In this document: positions 23,065 through 34,400 of the stretch, piece after piece
Layout of the letters: every line of letters begins with the position of its first letter
How positions within the stretch are numbered: the first letter of the stretch is position 1
Assembly: GCA_964036665.1 (NCBI GenBank)
Contig: OZ038533.1
Coordinates: 9,942,413-10,006,412 of the forward strand
DNA length: 64,000 nt
Source of the DNA: Gordius sp. MW1
Taxonomy: Eukaryota; Nematomorpha; Gordioida; Gordea; Gordiidae
Direction of reading: 5' to 3'
Made by a program: the position numbers and the translations under genes
Notes under the pieces: generated by a model
The model's input: only the letters and a program-made list of their open reading frames with translations
What the model was told of the DNA's origin: nothing
Database searches by the model: none

Positions 23065-24213
23065 GGTTTATGGTTGAAAAAAATTGAAAATATTTTGAGG
23101 TCGAAAAAAATATTTTTTTTTCATATTCATTCAAAAGGGGGCTGAAAAAATCTTTGAAAGTTAGTAAATATTCTTAGCATTATGTCCTTGTTAGAATCTC
23201 GATAAGAATTTTTGCACGGGGGCAAGTTTTAGATTGAGAGAAATTAAAATTTACGTGTTGCGTTTAGATTGTTTCAATATCGCCTTTTAAGAGTGTCTCC
23301 AGTTTTTGTGAAACAAGCTCATGCGATCGTAATTTAAAGTAAAAAATTTCTGATGACTGATCAAAAAATTTTTTTTTTCGGAATTCACCTCTGATATCGA
23401 AAACTTTCATGAGGGGTTTATAGTTGAACAAAAAAATTGAAAAAAATTTGAGGTCGAAAAAAATATTTTTTTTCATATTCATTCAAAAGGGGGCTGAAAA
23501 AATCTTTGAAAGTTAGAAAATATTCTTAGCATTATGTCCTTGTTAGAATCTCGATAAGAATTTTTGCACGGGGGGAAGTTTTAGATTGAGAGAAAGTAAG
23601 ATTTACGTGTTGCGTTTAGATTGTTTCAATATCGCTTTTTAAGCGTGTCTCCAGTTTTTGTCAAACAAGCTCATGAGATCGTGATTTATAGTTAAAAATT
23701 TCTGATGACTGATCAAAAAAATTTTTTTTTCGGAATTCACCTCTGACATCGAAAACTTTCATGAGGGGTTTATGGTTGAAAAAAATTGAAAATATTTTGA
23801 GGTCGAAAAAAATATTTTTTTTTCATATTCATTCAAAAGGGGGCTGAAAAAATCTTTGAAAGTTAGTAAATATTCTTAGCATTATGTCCTTGTTAGAATC
23901 TCGATAAGAATTTTTGCACGGGGGGAAGTTTTAGATTGAGAGAAATTAAAATCTAAGTGTTGCGTTTAGATTGTTTCAATATCGCCTTTTAAGAGTGTCT
24001 CCAGTTTTTGTGAAACAAGCTCATGCGATCGTGATTTAAAGTTAAAAATTTCTGATGACATATCAAAATTTTTTTTTTCGGAATTCACCTCTGATATCGA
24101 AAACTTTCATAAGGGGTTTATGGTTGAAAAAAATTGAAAATATTTTGAGGTCGAAAAAAATATTTTTTTTCATATTCATTCAAAAGGGGGCTGAAAAAAT
24201 CTTTGAAAGTTAG
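23065..24213 (+). repeat. 5,150-bp higher-order unit, partial third copy (1,149 bp)
   Basis: The match at 5,149-bp offset continues into a third copy but stops at 24,214, where GTTAGAAAAT faces GTTAGTAAAT. The array then switches to a monomer with GCGTTTATGTTGTTTC, as found near 16,365 and 21,514, and continues with CGATGGTGATT, a variant otherwise seen near 29,174 and its 15,993-bp copy. The switch is in register with the monomer. Confidence 0.82.
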
Positions 24214-25211
24214 AAAATATTCTTAGCATTATGTCCTTGTTAGAATCTCGATAAGAATTTTTGCACGGGGGGAAGTTTTAGATTGAGAGAAATTAAACTT
24301 TACGTGTTGCGTTTATGTTGTTTCAATATCGCTTTTTAAGCGTGTCTCCAGTTTTTGTGAAACAAGCTCATGCGATGGTGATTTAAAGTTAAAAATTTCT
24401 GATGACTGATCAAAAATTTTTTTTTTTCGGAATTCACCTCTGATATCGAAAACTTTCATGAGGGGTTTATGGTTGAAAAAAATTGAAAATATTTTGAGGT
24501 CGAAAAAAATATATTTTTTCATATTCATTCAAAAGGGGGCTGAAAAAATCTTTGAAAGTTAGTAAATATTCTTAGCATTATGTCCTTGTTAGAATCTCGA
24601 TAAGAATTTTTGCACGGGGGGAAGTTTTAGATTGAGAGAAATTAAAATCTAAGTGTTGCGTTTAGATTGTTTCAATATCGCCTTTTAAGAGTGTCTCCAG
24701 TTTTTGTGAAACAAGCTCATGCGATCGTGATTTAAAGTTAAAAATTTCTGATGACTGATCAAAAATTTTTTTTTTTCGGAATTCACCTCTGATATTGAAA
24801 ACTTTCATGAGGGGTTTATAGTTGAACAAAAAAATTGAAAAAAATTTGAGGTCGAAAAAAATATTTTTTTGCATATTCATTCAAAAGGGGGCTGAAAAAA
24901 TCTTTGAAAGTTAGTAAATATTCTTAGCATTATGTCCTTGTTAGAATCTCGATAAGAATTTTTGCACGGGGGGAAGTTTTAGATTGAGAGAAAGTAAAAT
25001 TACGTGTTGCGTTTAGATTGTTTCAATATCGCTTTTTAAGCGTGTCTCCAGTTTTTGTGAAACAAGCTCATGCGATCGTGATTTATAGTTAAAAATTTCT
25101 GATGACTGATCAAAAAAAATTTTTTTTCGGAATTCACCTCTGATATCGAAAACTTTCATGAGGGATTTATGGTTGAAAAAAATTGAAAATATTTTGAGGT
25201 CGAAAAAAATA

Positions 25212-28200
25212 TTTTTTTTCATATTCATTCAAAAGGGGGCTGAAAAAATCTTTGAAAGTTAGTAAATATTCTTAGCATTATGTCCTTGTTAGAATCTCGA
25301 TAAGAATTTTTGCACGGGGGCAAGTTTTAGATTGAGACAAATTAAAATTTACGTGTTGCGTTTAGATTGTTTCAATATCGCCTTTTAAGAGTGTCTCCAG
25401 TTTTTGTGAAACAAGCTCATGCGATCGTAATTTAAAGTAAAAAATTTCTGATGACTGATCAAAAAATTTTTTTTTTCGGAATTCACCTCTGATATCGAAA
25501 ACTTTCATTAGGGGTTTATAGTTGAACAAAAAAATTGAAAAAAATTTGAGGTCGAAAAAAATATTTTTTTTCATATTCATTCAAAAGGGGGCTGAAAAAA
25601 TCTTTGAAAGTTAGAAAATATTCTTAGCATTATGTCCTTGTTAGAATCTCGATAAGAATTTTTGCACGGGGGGAAGTTTTAGATTGAGAGAAAGTAAGAT
25701 TTACGTGTTGCGTTTAGATTGTTTCAATATCGCTTTTTAAGCGTGTCTCCAGTTTTTGTCAAACAAGCTCATGAGATCGTGATTTATAGTTAAAAATTTC
25801 TGATGACTGATCAAAAAAATTTTTTTTTCGGAATTCACCTCTGACATCGAAAACTTTCATGAGGGGTTTATGGTTGAAAAAAATTGAAAATATTTTGAGG
25901 TCGAAAAAAATATTTTTTTTTCATATTCATTCAAAAGGGGGCTGAAAAAATCTTTGAAAGTTAGTAAATATTCTTAGCATTATGTCCTTGTTAGAATCTC
26001 GATAAGAATTTTTGCACGGGGGCAAGTTTTAGATTGAGAGAAATTAAAATTTACGTGTTGAGTTTAGATTGTTTCAATATCGCCTTTTAAGAGTGTCTCC
26101 AGTTTTTGTGAAACAAGCTCATGCGATCGTAATTTAAAGTAAAAAATTTCTGATGACTGATCAAAAAATTTTTTTTTTCGGAATTCACCTCTGATATCGA
26201 AAACTTTCATGAGGGGTTTATAGTTGAACAAAAAAATTGAAAAAAATTTGAGGTCGAAAAAAATATTTTTTTTCATATTCATTCAAAAGGGGGCTGAAAA
26301 AATCTTTGAAAGTTAGAAAATATTCTTAGCATTATGTCCTTGTTAGAATCTCGATAAGAATTTTTGCACGGGGGGAAGTTTTAGATTGAGAGAAAGTAAG
26401 ATTTACGTGTTGCGTTTAGATTGTTTCAATATCGCTTTTTAAGCGTGTCTCCAGTTTTTGTCAAACAAGCTCATGAGATCGTGATTTATAGTTAAAAATT
26501 TCTGATGACTGATCAAAAAAATTTTTTTTTCGGAATTCACCTCTGACATCGAAAACTTTCATGAGGGGTTTATGGTTGAAAAAAATTGAAAATATTTTGA
26601 GGTCGAAAAAAATATTTTTTTTTCATATTCATTCAAAAGGGGGCTGAAAAAATCTTTGAAAGTTAGTAAATATTCTTAGCATTATGTCCTTGTTAGAATC
26701 TCGATAAGAATTTTTGCACGGGGGGAAGTTTTAGATTGAGAGAAATTAAAATCTAAGTGTTGCGTTTAGATTGTTTCAATATCGCCTTTTAAGAGTGTCT
26801 CCAGTTTTTGTGAAACAAGCTCATGCGATCGTGATTTAAAGTTAAAAATTTCTGATGACATATCAAAATTTTTTTTTTCGGAATTCACCTCTGATATCGA
26901 AAACTTTCATAAGGGGTTTATGGTTGAAAAAAATTGAAAATATTTTGAGGTCGAAAAAAATATTTTTTTTCATATTCATTCAAAAGGGGGCTGAAAAAAT
27001 CTTTGAAAGTTAGTAAATATTCTTAGCATTATGTCCTTCCTTGAATCTCGATAAGAATTTTTGCACGGGGGCAAGTTTTAGATTGAGAGAAATTAAAATT
27101 TATGTGTTGCGTTTAGATTGTTTCAATATCGCCTTTTAAGAGTGTCTCCAGTTTTTGTGAAACAAGCTCATGCGATCGTAATTTAAAGTAAAAAATTTCT
27201 GATGACTGATCAAAAAATTTTTTTTTTCGGAATTCACCTCTGATATCGAAAACTTTCATGAGGGGTTTATAGTTGAACAAAAAAATTGAAAAAAATTTGA
27301 GGTCGAAAAAAATATTTTTTTTCATATTCATTCAAAAGGGGGCTGAAAAAATCTATGAAAGTTAGTAAATATTCTTAGCATTATGTCCTTGTTAGAATCT
27401 CGATAAGAAGAAAAAATCTTTGAAAGTTAGTAAATCAAAAAATTTTTTTTTTCGGAATTCACCTCTGATATCGAAAACTTTCATGAGGGGTTTATAGTTG
27501 AACAAAAAAATTGAAAAAAATTTGAGGTCGAAAAAAATATTTTTTTTCATATTCATTCAAAAGGGGGCTGAAAAAATCTTTGTAAGTTAGTAAATATTCT
27601 TAGCATTATTGAAAGTTAGTAAATATTCTTACCATTATGTCCTCTAGAATAAGAATTTTTCACGGGGGGAAGTTTTAGATTGAGAGAAATTAAACTTTAC
27701 GTGTTGCGTTTAGATTGTTTCAATATCGCTTTTTAAGCGTGTCTCCAGTTTTTGTGAAACAAGCTCATGCGATCGTGATTTATAGTTAAAAATTTCTGTT
27801 GACTGATCAAAAAAATTTTTTTTTCGGAATTCACCTCTGATATCGAAAACTTTCATGAGGGGTTTATGGTTCAAAAAAATTGAAAATATTTTGAGGACGA
27901 AAAAAATATTTTTTTCATATTCTTTCAAAAGGGGGCTGAAAAAATCTTTGAAAGTTAGTAAATATTCTTAGCATTATGTCCTTGTTAGAATCTCGATAAG
28001 AATTTTTGCACGGGGGGATGTTTTAGATTGAGAGAAAGTAAAATTTACGTGTTGCGTTTAGATTGTTTCAATATCGCTTTTTAAGCGTGTCTCCAGTTTT
28101 TGTGAAACAAGCTCATGCGATCGTGATTTATAGTTAAAAATTTCTTATGACTGATCAACAAAATTTTTTTTTCGGAATTCACCTCTGATATCGAAAACTT

Positions 28201-29174
28201 TCATGAGGGGTTTATGGTTGAAAAAAATTTGAGGTCGAAAAATATTTTTTTTCATATTCATTCAAAAGGGTGCTGAAAAAATCTTTTAAAGTTAGTAAAT
28301 ATTCTTAGCATTATGTCCTTGTTAGAATCTCGATAAGAATTTTTGCACGGGGGGAAGTTTTAGATTGAGAGAAATTAAAATCTAAGTGTTGCGTTTAGAT
28401 TGTTTCAATATCGCCTTTTAAGAGTGTCTCCAGTTTTTGTGAAACAAGCTCATGCGATCGTGATTTAAAGTTAAAAATTTCTGATGACTGATCAAAAATT
28501 TTTTTTTTCGGAATTCACCTCTGATATCGAAAACTTTCATGAGGGGTTTATGGTAGAAAAAAATTGAAAATATTTTGAGGTCGAAAAAAATATTTTTTTT
28601 CATATTCATTCAAAAGGGGGCTGAAAAAATCTTTGAAAGTTAGTAAATATTCTTAGCATTATTGAAAGTTAGTAAATATTCTTACCATTATGTCCTCTAG
28701 AATAAGAATTTTTCACGGGGGGAAGTTTTAGATTGAGAGAAATTAAACTTTACGTGTTGCGTTTAGATTGTTTCAATATCGCTTTTTAAGCGTGTCTCCA
28801 GTTTTTGTGAAACAAGCTCATGCGATCGTGATTTATAGTTAAAAATTTCTGATGACTGATCAAAAAAATTTTTTTTTCGGAATTCACCTCTGATATCGAA
28901 AACTTTCATGAGGGGTTATGGTTGAACAAAAAAATTGAAAAAATTTTCAATCGAAAAAATATTTTTTTCATATTCTTTCGTAAGGGGGCTGAAAAAATCT
29001 TTGAAAGTTAGTAAATATTCTTAGCAATATGTCCTTGTTAGAATCTCGATAAGAATTTTTGCACGGGGGGAAGTTTTAGATTGAGAGAAATTAAAATCTA
29101 AGTGTTGCGTTTAGATTGTTTCAATATCGCCTTTTAAGAGTGTCTCCAGTTTTTGTGAAACAAGCTCATGCGAT
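25212..29174 (+). repeat. Derivative of the 5,150-bp unit at 7,949-bp spacing
   Basis: The segment 25,212-29,174 (about 3.96 kb) matches roughly 17,263-21,225 at offsets of 7,948-7,949 bp. It includes the dimer, trimer, scrambled monomer and both 29-bp duplications in the same order. It starts within an A/T tract (eight T versus nine T) and ends where CGATGGTGATT faces CGATCGTAATT. Private changes include GAGACAAATT near 25,338, GTTGAGTTTAG near 26,059 and ATCTATGAAAG near 27,352. Confidence 0.85.
27410..27435 (+). repeat. Scrambled-monomer filler, third copy
   Basis: This is identical to 19,461-19,486 at 7,949-bp spacing, within the 25,212-29,174 derivative. The monomer before it carries the private change ATCTATGAAAG near 27,352. 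Confidence 0.86.
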
Positions 29175-31014
29175 GGTGATTTAAAGTTAAAAATTTCTGA
29201 TGACTGATCAAAAATTTTTTTTTTTCGGAATTCACCTCTGATATCGAAAACTTTCATGAGGGGTTTATGGTTGAAAAAAATTGAAAATATTTTGAGGTCG
29301 AAAAAAATATTTTTTTTCATATTCATTCAAAAGGGGGCTGAAAAAATCTTTGAAAGTTAGTAAATATTCTTAGCATTATGTCCTTGTTAGAATCTCGATA
29401 AGAATTTTTGCACGGGGGGAAGTTTTAGATTGAGAGAAAGTAAAATTACGTGTTGCGTTTAGATTGTTTCAATATCGCTTTTTAAGCGTGTCTCCAGTTT
29501 TTGTGAAACAAGCTCATGCGATCGTGATTTATAGTTAAAAATTTCTGATGACTGATCAAAAAATTTTTTTTTTCGGAATTCACCTCTGATATCGAAAACT
29601 TTCATGTAGGGTTTATGGTTGAAAAAAATTGAAAATATTTTGAGGTCGAAAAAAATATTTTTTTTCATATTCATTCAAAAGGGGGCTGAAAAAATCTTTG
29701 AAAGTTAGTAAATATTCTTAGCATTATGTCCTTGTTAGAATCTCGATAAGAATTTTTGCACGGGGGCAAGTTTTAGATTGAGAGAAATTCAAATTTACGT
29801 GTTGCGTTTAGATTGTTTCAATATCGCCTTTTAAGAGTGTCTCCAGTTTTTGTGAAACAAGCTCATGCGATCGTAATTTAAAGTAAAAAATTTCTGATGA
29901 CTGATCAAAAAATTTTTTTTTTCGGAATTCACCTCTGATATCGAAAACTTTCATGAGGGGTTTATAGTTGAACAAAAAAATTGAAAAAAATTTGAGGTCG
30001 AAAAAAATATTTTTTTTCATATTCATTCAAAAGGGGGCTGAAAAAATCTTTGAAAGTTAGAAAATATTCTTAGCATTATGTCCTTGTTAGAATCTCGATA
30101 AGAATTTTTGCACGGGGGGAAGTTTTAGATTGAGAGAAATTAAAATTTACGTGTTGCGTTTAGATTGTTTCAATATCGCCTTTTAAGAGTGTCTCCAGTT
30201 TTTGTGAAACAAGCTCATGCGATCGTAATTTAAAGTAAAAAATTTCTGATGACTGATCAAAAAAATTTTTTTTTCGGAATTCACCTCTGATATCGAAAAC
30301 TTTCATGAGGGGTTTATAGTTGAACAAAAAAATTGAAAAAAATTTGAGGTCGAAAAAAATATTTTTGTTCATATTCATTCAAAAGGGGGCTGAAAAAATC
30401 TTTGAAAGTTAGAAAATATTCTTAGCATTATGTCCTTGTTAGAATCTCGATAAGAATTTTTGCACGGGGGGAAGTTTTAGATTGAGAGAAAGTAAAATTT
30501 ACGTGTTGCGTTTAGATTGTTTCAATATCGCTTTTTAAGCGTGTCTCCAGTTTTTGTCAAACAAGCTCATGCGATCGTGATTTATAGTTAAAAATTTCTG
30601 ATGACTGATCAAAAAATTTTTTTTTTCGGAATTCATCTCTGACATCGAAAACTTTCATGAGGGGTTTATGGTTGAAAAAAATTGAAAATATTTTGAGGTC
30701 GAAAAAAATATTTTTTTTCATATTCATTCAAAAGGGGGCTGAAAAAATCTTTGAAAGTTAGTAAATATTCTTAGCATTATGTCCTTGTTAGAATCTCGAT
30801 AAGAATTTTTGCACGGGGGCAAGTTTTAGATTGAGAGAAATTAAAATTTACGTGCTGCGTTTAGATTGTTTCAATATCGCCTTTTAAGAGTGTCTCCAGT
30901 TTTTGTGAAACAAGCTCATGCGATCGTGATTTAAAGTCCAAAATTTCTGATGACTGATAAAAAATTTTTTTTTTTCGGAATTCACCTCTGATATCGAAAA
31001 CTTTCATGAGGGGC

Positions 31015-31060
31015 TTATGGTTGAACAAAAAAATGGAAAATTTTTTTTACATATTCTTTC
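31015..31060 (+). repeat. Monomer with shortened A/T block
   Basis: CAAAAAAATGG is followed directly by AAAATTTTTTTTACATATTC, so about 20 bp of the usual A-tract region are missing. A copy lies at about 47,008 in the second 15,993-bp unit. A separate, similar loss (GAAAATTTTTTTTTTT) occurs near 56,505 and 63,169. Confidence 0.8.
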
Positions 31061-31437
31061 GAAAGGGGGCTGAAAAAATCTTTGAAAGTGAGTAAATATT
31101 CTTAGCATTATGTATTTGTTAGAATCTCGATAAGAATTTTTGCACGGGGGGAAGTTTTAGATTGAGAGAAATTAAAATTTAAGTGTTGCGTTTAGATTGT
31201 TTCAATATCGCCTTTTAAGAGTGTCTCCAGTTTTTGTGAAACAAGCTCATGCGATCGTGATTTAAAGTTAAAAATTTCTGATGACATATCAAAATTTTTT
31301 TTTTCGGAATTCACTTCTGATATCGAAAACTTTCATAAGGGGTTTATAGTTGAACAAAAAAATTGAAAAAAATTTGAGGTCGAAAAATATATTTTTTTTC
31401 ATATTCATTCAAAAGGGGGCTGAAAAAATCTTTGAAA

Positions 31438-31454
31438 GTTAGTACTTAGTAAAT
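31438..31454 (+). repeat. 7-bp insertion variant GTTAGTACTTAGTAAAT (first of 8)
   Basis: Standard monomers read GTTAGTAAAT. Here a 7-bp gain makes a short TTAGTA direct repeat and a small TAAGTACTTA-like dyad. Copies begin at about 35,638, 36,349, 47,431, 51,631, 52,342, 56,219 and 62,883. The variant is absent left of 31 kb, so it marks the lineage of the right half of the window. Confidence 0.86.
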
Positions 31455-34400
31455 ATTCTTAGCATTATGTCCTTGTTAGAATCTCGATAAGAATTTTTGC
31501 ACGGGGGGAAGTTTTAGATTGAGAGAAAGTAAGATTTACGTGTTGCGTTTAGATTGTTTCAATATCGCTTTTTAAGCGTGTCTCCAGTTTTTGTCAAACA
31601 AGCTCATGCGATCGTGATTTATAGTTAAAAATTTCTGATGAATGATCAAAAAAATTTTTTTTTCGGAATTCACCTCTGACATCGAAAACTTTCATGAGGG
31701 GTTTATGGTTGAAAAAAATTGAAAATATTTTGAGGTCGAAAAAAATATTTTTTTTCATATTCATTCAAAAGGGGGCTGAAAAAATCTTTGAAAGTTAGTA
31801 AATATTCTTAGCATTATGTCCTTGTTAGAATCTCGATAAGAATTTTTGCACGGGGGCAAGTTTTAGATTGAGAGAAATTAAAATTTACGTGTTGCGTTTA
31901 GATTGTTTCAATATCGCCTTTTAAGAGTGTCTCCAGTTTTTGTGAAACAAGCTCATGCGATCGTAATTTAAAGTAAAAAATTTCTGATGACTGATCAAAA
32001 AAATTTTTTTTTCGGAATTCACCTCTGATATCGAAAACTTTCATGAGGGGTTTATAGTTGAACAAAAAAATTGAAAAAAATTTGAGGTCGAAAAAAATAT
32101 TTTTTTTCATATTCATTCAAAAGGGGGCTGAAAAAATCTTTGAAAGTTAGAAAATATTCTTAGCATTATGTCCTTGTTAGAATCTCGATAAGAATTTTTG
32201 CACGGGGGGAAGTTTTAGATTGAGAGAAAGTAAGATTTACGTGTTGCGTTTAGATTGTTTCAATATCGCTTTTTAAGCGTGTCTCCAGTTTTTGTCAAAC
32301 AAGCTCATGCGATCGTGATTTATAGTTAAAAATTTCTGATGACTGATCAAAAAATTTTTTTTTTCGGAATTCACCTCTGACATCAAAAACTTTCATGAGG
32401 GGTTTATGGTTGAAAAAAATTGAAAATATTTTGAGGTCGAAAAAAATATTTTTTTTCATATTCATTCAAAAGGGGGCTGAAAAAATCTTTGAAAGTTAGT
32501 AAATATTCTTAGCATTATGTCCTTGTTAGAATCTCGATAAGAATTTTTGCACGGGGGCAAGTTTTAGATTGAGAGAAATTAAAATTTACGTGTTGCGTTT
32601 AGATTGTTTCAATATCGCCTTTTAAGAGTGACTCCAGTTTTTGTGAAACAAGCTCATGCGATCGTAATTTAAAGTTAAAAATTTCTGATGACTGATCAAA
32701 AATTTTTTTTTTTCGGAATTCACCTCTGACATCAAAAACTTTCATGAGGGGTTTATGGTTGAAAAAAATTGAAAATATTTTGAGGTCGAAAAAAATTTTT
32801 TTCATATTCATTCAAAAGGGGGCTGAAAAAATCTTTGAAAGTTAGTAAATATTCTTAGCATTATGTCCTTGTTAGAATCTCGATAAGAATTTTTGCACGG
32901 GGGGAAGTTTTAGATTGAGAGAAAGTAAAATTTACGTGTTGCGTTTAGATTGTTTCAATATCGCTTTTTAAGCGTGTCTCCAGTTTTTGTCAAACAAGCT
33001 CATGCGATCGTGATTTATAGTTAAAAATTTCTGATGACTGATCAAAAAAATTTTTTTTTCAGAATTCACCTCTGTCGAAAACTTTCATGAGGGGTTTATG
33101 GTTGAAAAAAATTGAAAATATTTTGAGGTCGAAAAAAATATTTTTTTTCATATTCATTCAAAAGGGGGCTGAAAAAATCTTTGAAAGTTAGTAAATATTC
33201 TTAGCATTATGTCCTTGTTAGAATCTCGATAAGAATTTTTGCACGGGGGCAAGTTTTAGATTGAGAGAAAGTAAAATTTACGTGTTGCGTTTAGATTGTT
33301 TCAATATCGCTTTTTAAGCGTGTCTCCAGTTTTTGTCAAACAAGCTCATGCGATCGTGATTTAAAGTTAAAAATTTCTGATGACTGATCAAAAAAATTTT
33401 AATTTTCGGAATTCACCTCTGATATCGAAAACTTTCATGAGGGATTTATGGTTGAACAAAAAAATTGAAAAAATTTTCAATCGAAAAAAATATTTTTTTC
33501 ATATTCCTTCGAAAGGGGGCTCAAAAAATCTTTGAAAGTTAGTAAATATTCTTAGCATTATGTAATTGTTAGAATCTCGATAAGAATTTTTGCACGGGCG
33601 GAAGTTTTAGATTGAGAGAAATTAAAATCTAATTGTTGCGTTTAGATTGTTTCAATATCGCCTTTTAAGAGTGTCTCCAGTTTTTGTGAAACAAGCTCAT
33701 GCGATCGTGAATTAAAGTTAAAAATTTCTGATGACTGATCAAAAATTTTTTTTTTTCGGAATTCACCTCTGATATCGAAAACTTTCATGAGGGGTTTATA
33801 GTTGAACAAAAAAATTGAAAAAAATTTGAGGTCGAAAAAGATATTTTTTTTCATATTCATTCAAAAGGGGGCTGAAAAAATCTTTGAAAGTTAGTAAATA
33901 TTCTTAGCATTATGTCCTTGTTAGAATCTCGATAAGAATTTTTGCACGGGGAGAAGTTTTAGATTGAGAGAAAGTAAAATTTACGTGTTGCGTTTAGATT
34001 GTTTCAATATCGCTTTTTAAGCGTGTCTCCAGTTTTTGTGAAACAAGCTCATGCGATCGTGATTTATAGTTAAAAATTTCTGATGACTGATCAAAAAAAT
34101 TTTTTTTTCGGAATTCACCTCTGACATCGAAAACTTTCATGAGGGGTTTATGGTTGAAAAAAATTGAAAATATTTTGAGGTCGAAAAAAATATTTTTTTT
34201 CATATTCATTCAAAAGGGGGCTGAAAAAATCTTTGAAAGTTAGTAAATATTCTTAGCATTATGTCCTTGTTAGAATCTCGATAATTTTTGCACGGGGGCA
34301 AGTTTTAGATTGAGAGAAATTAAAATTTACGTGTTGCGTTTAGATTGTTTCAATATCGGCTTTTAAGAGTGTCTCCAGTTTTTGTGAAACAAGCTCATGC

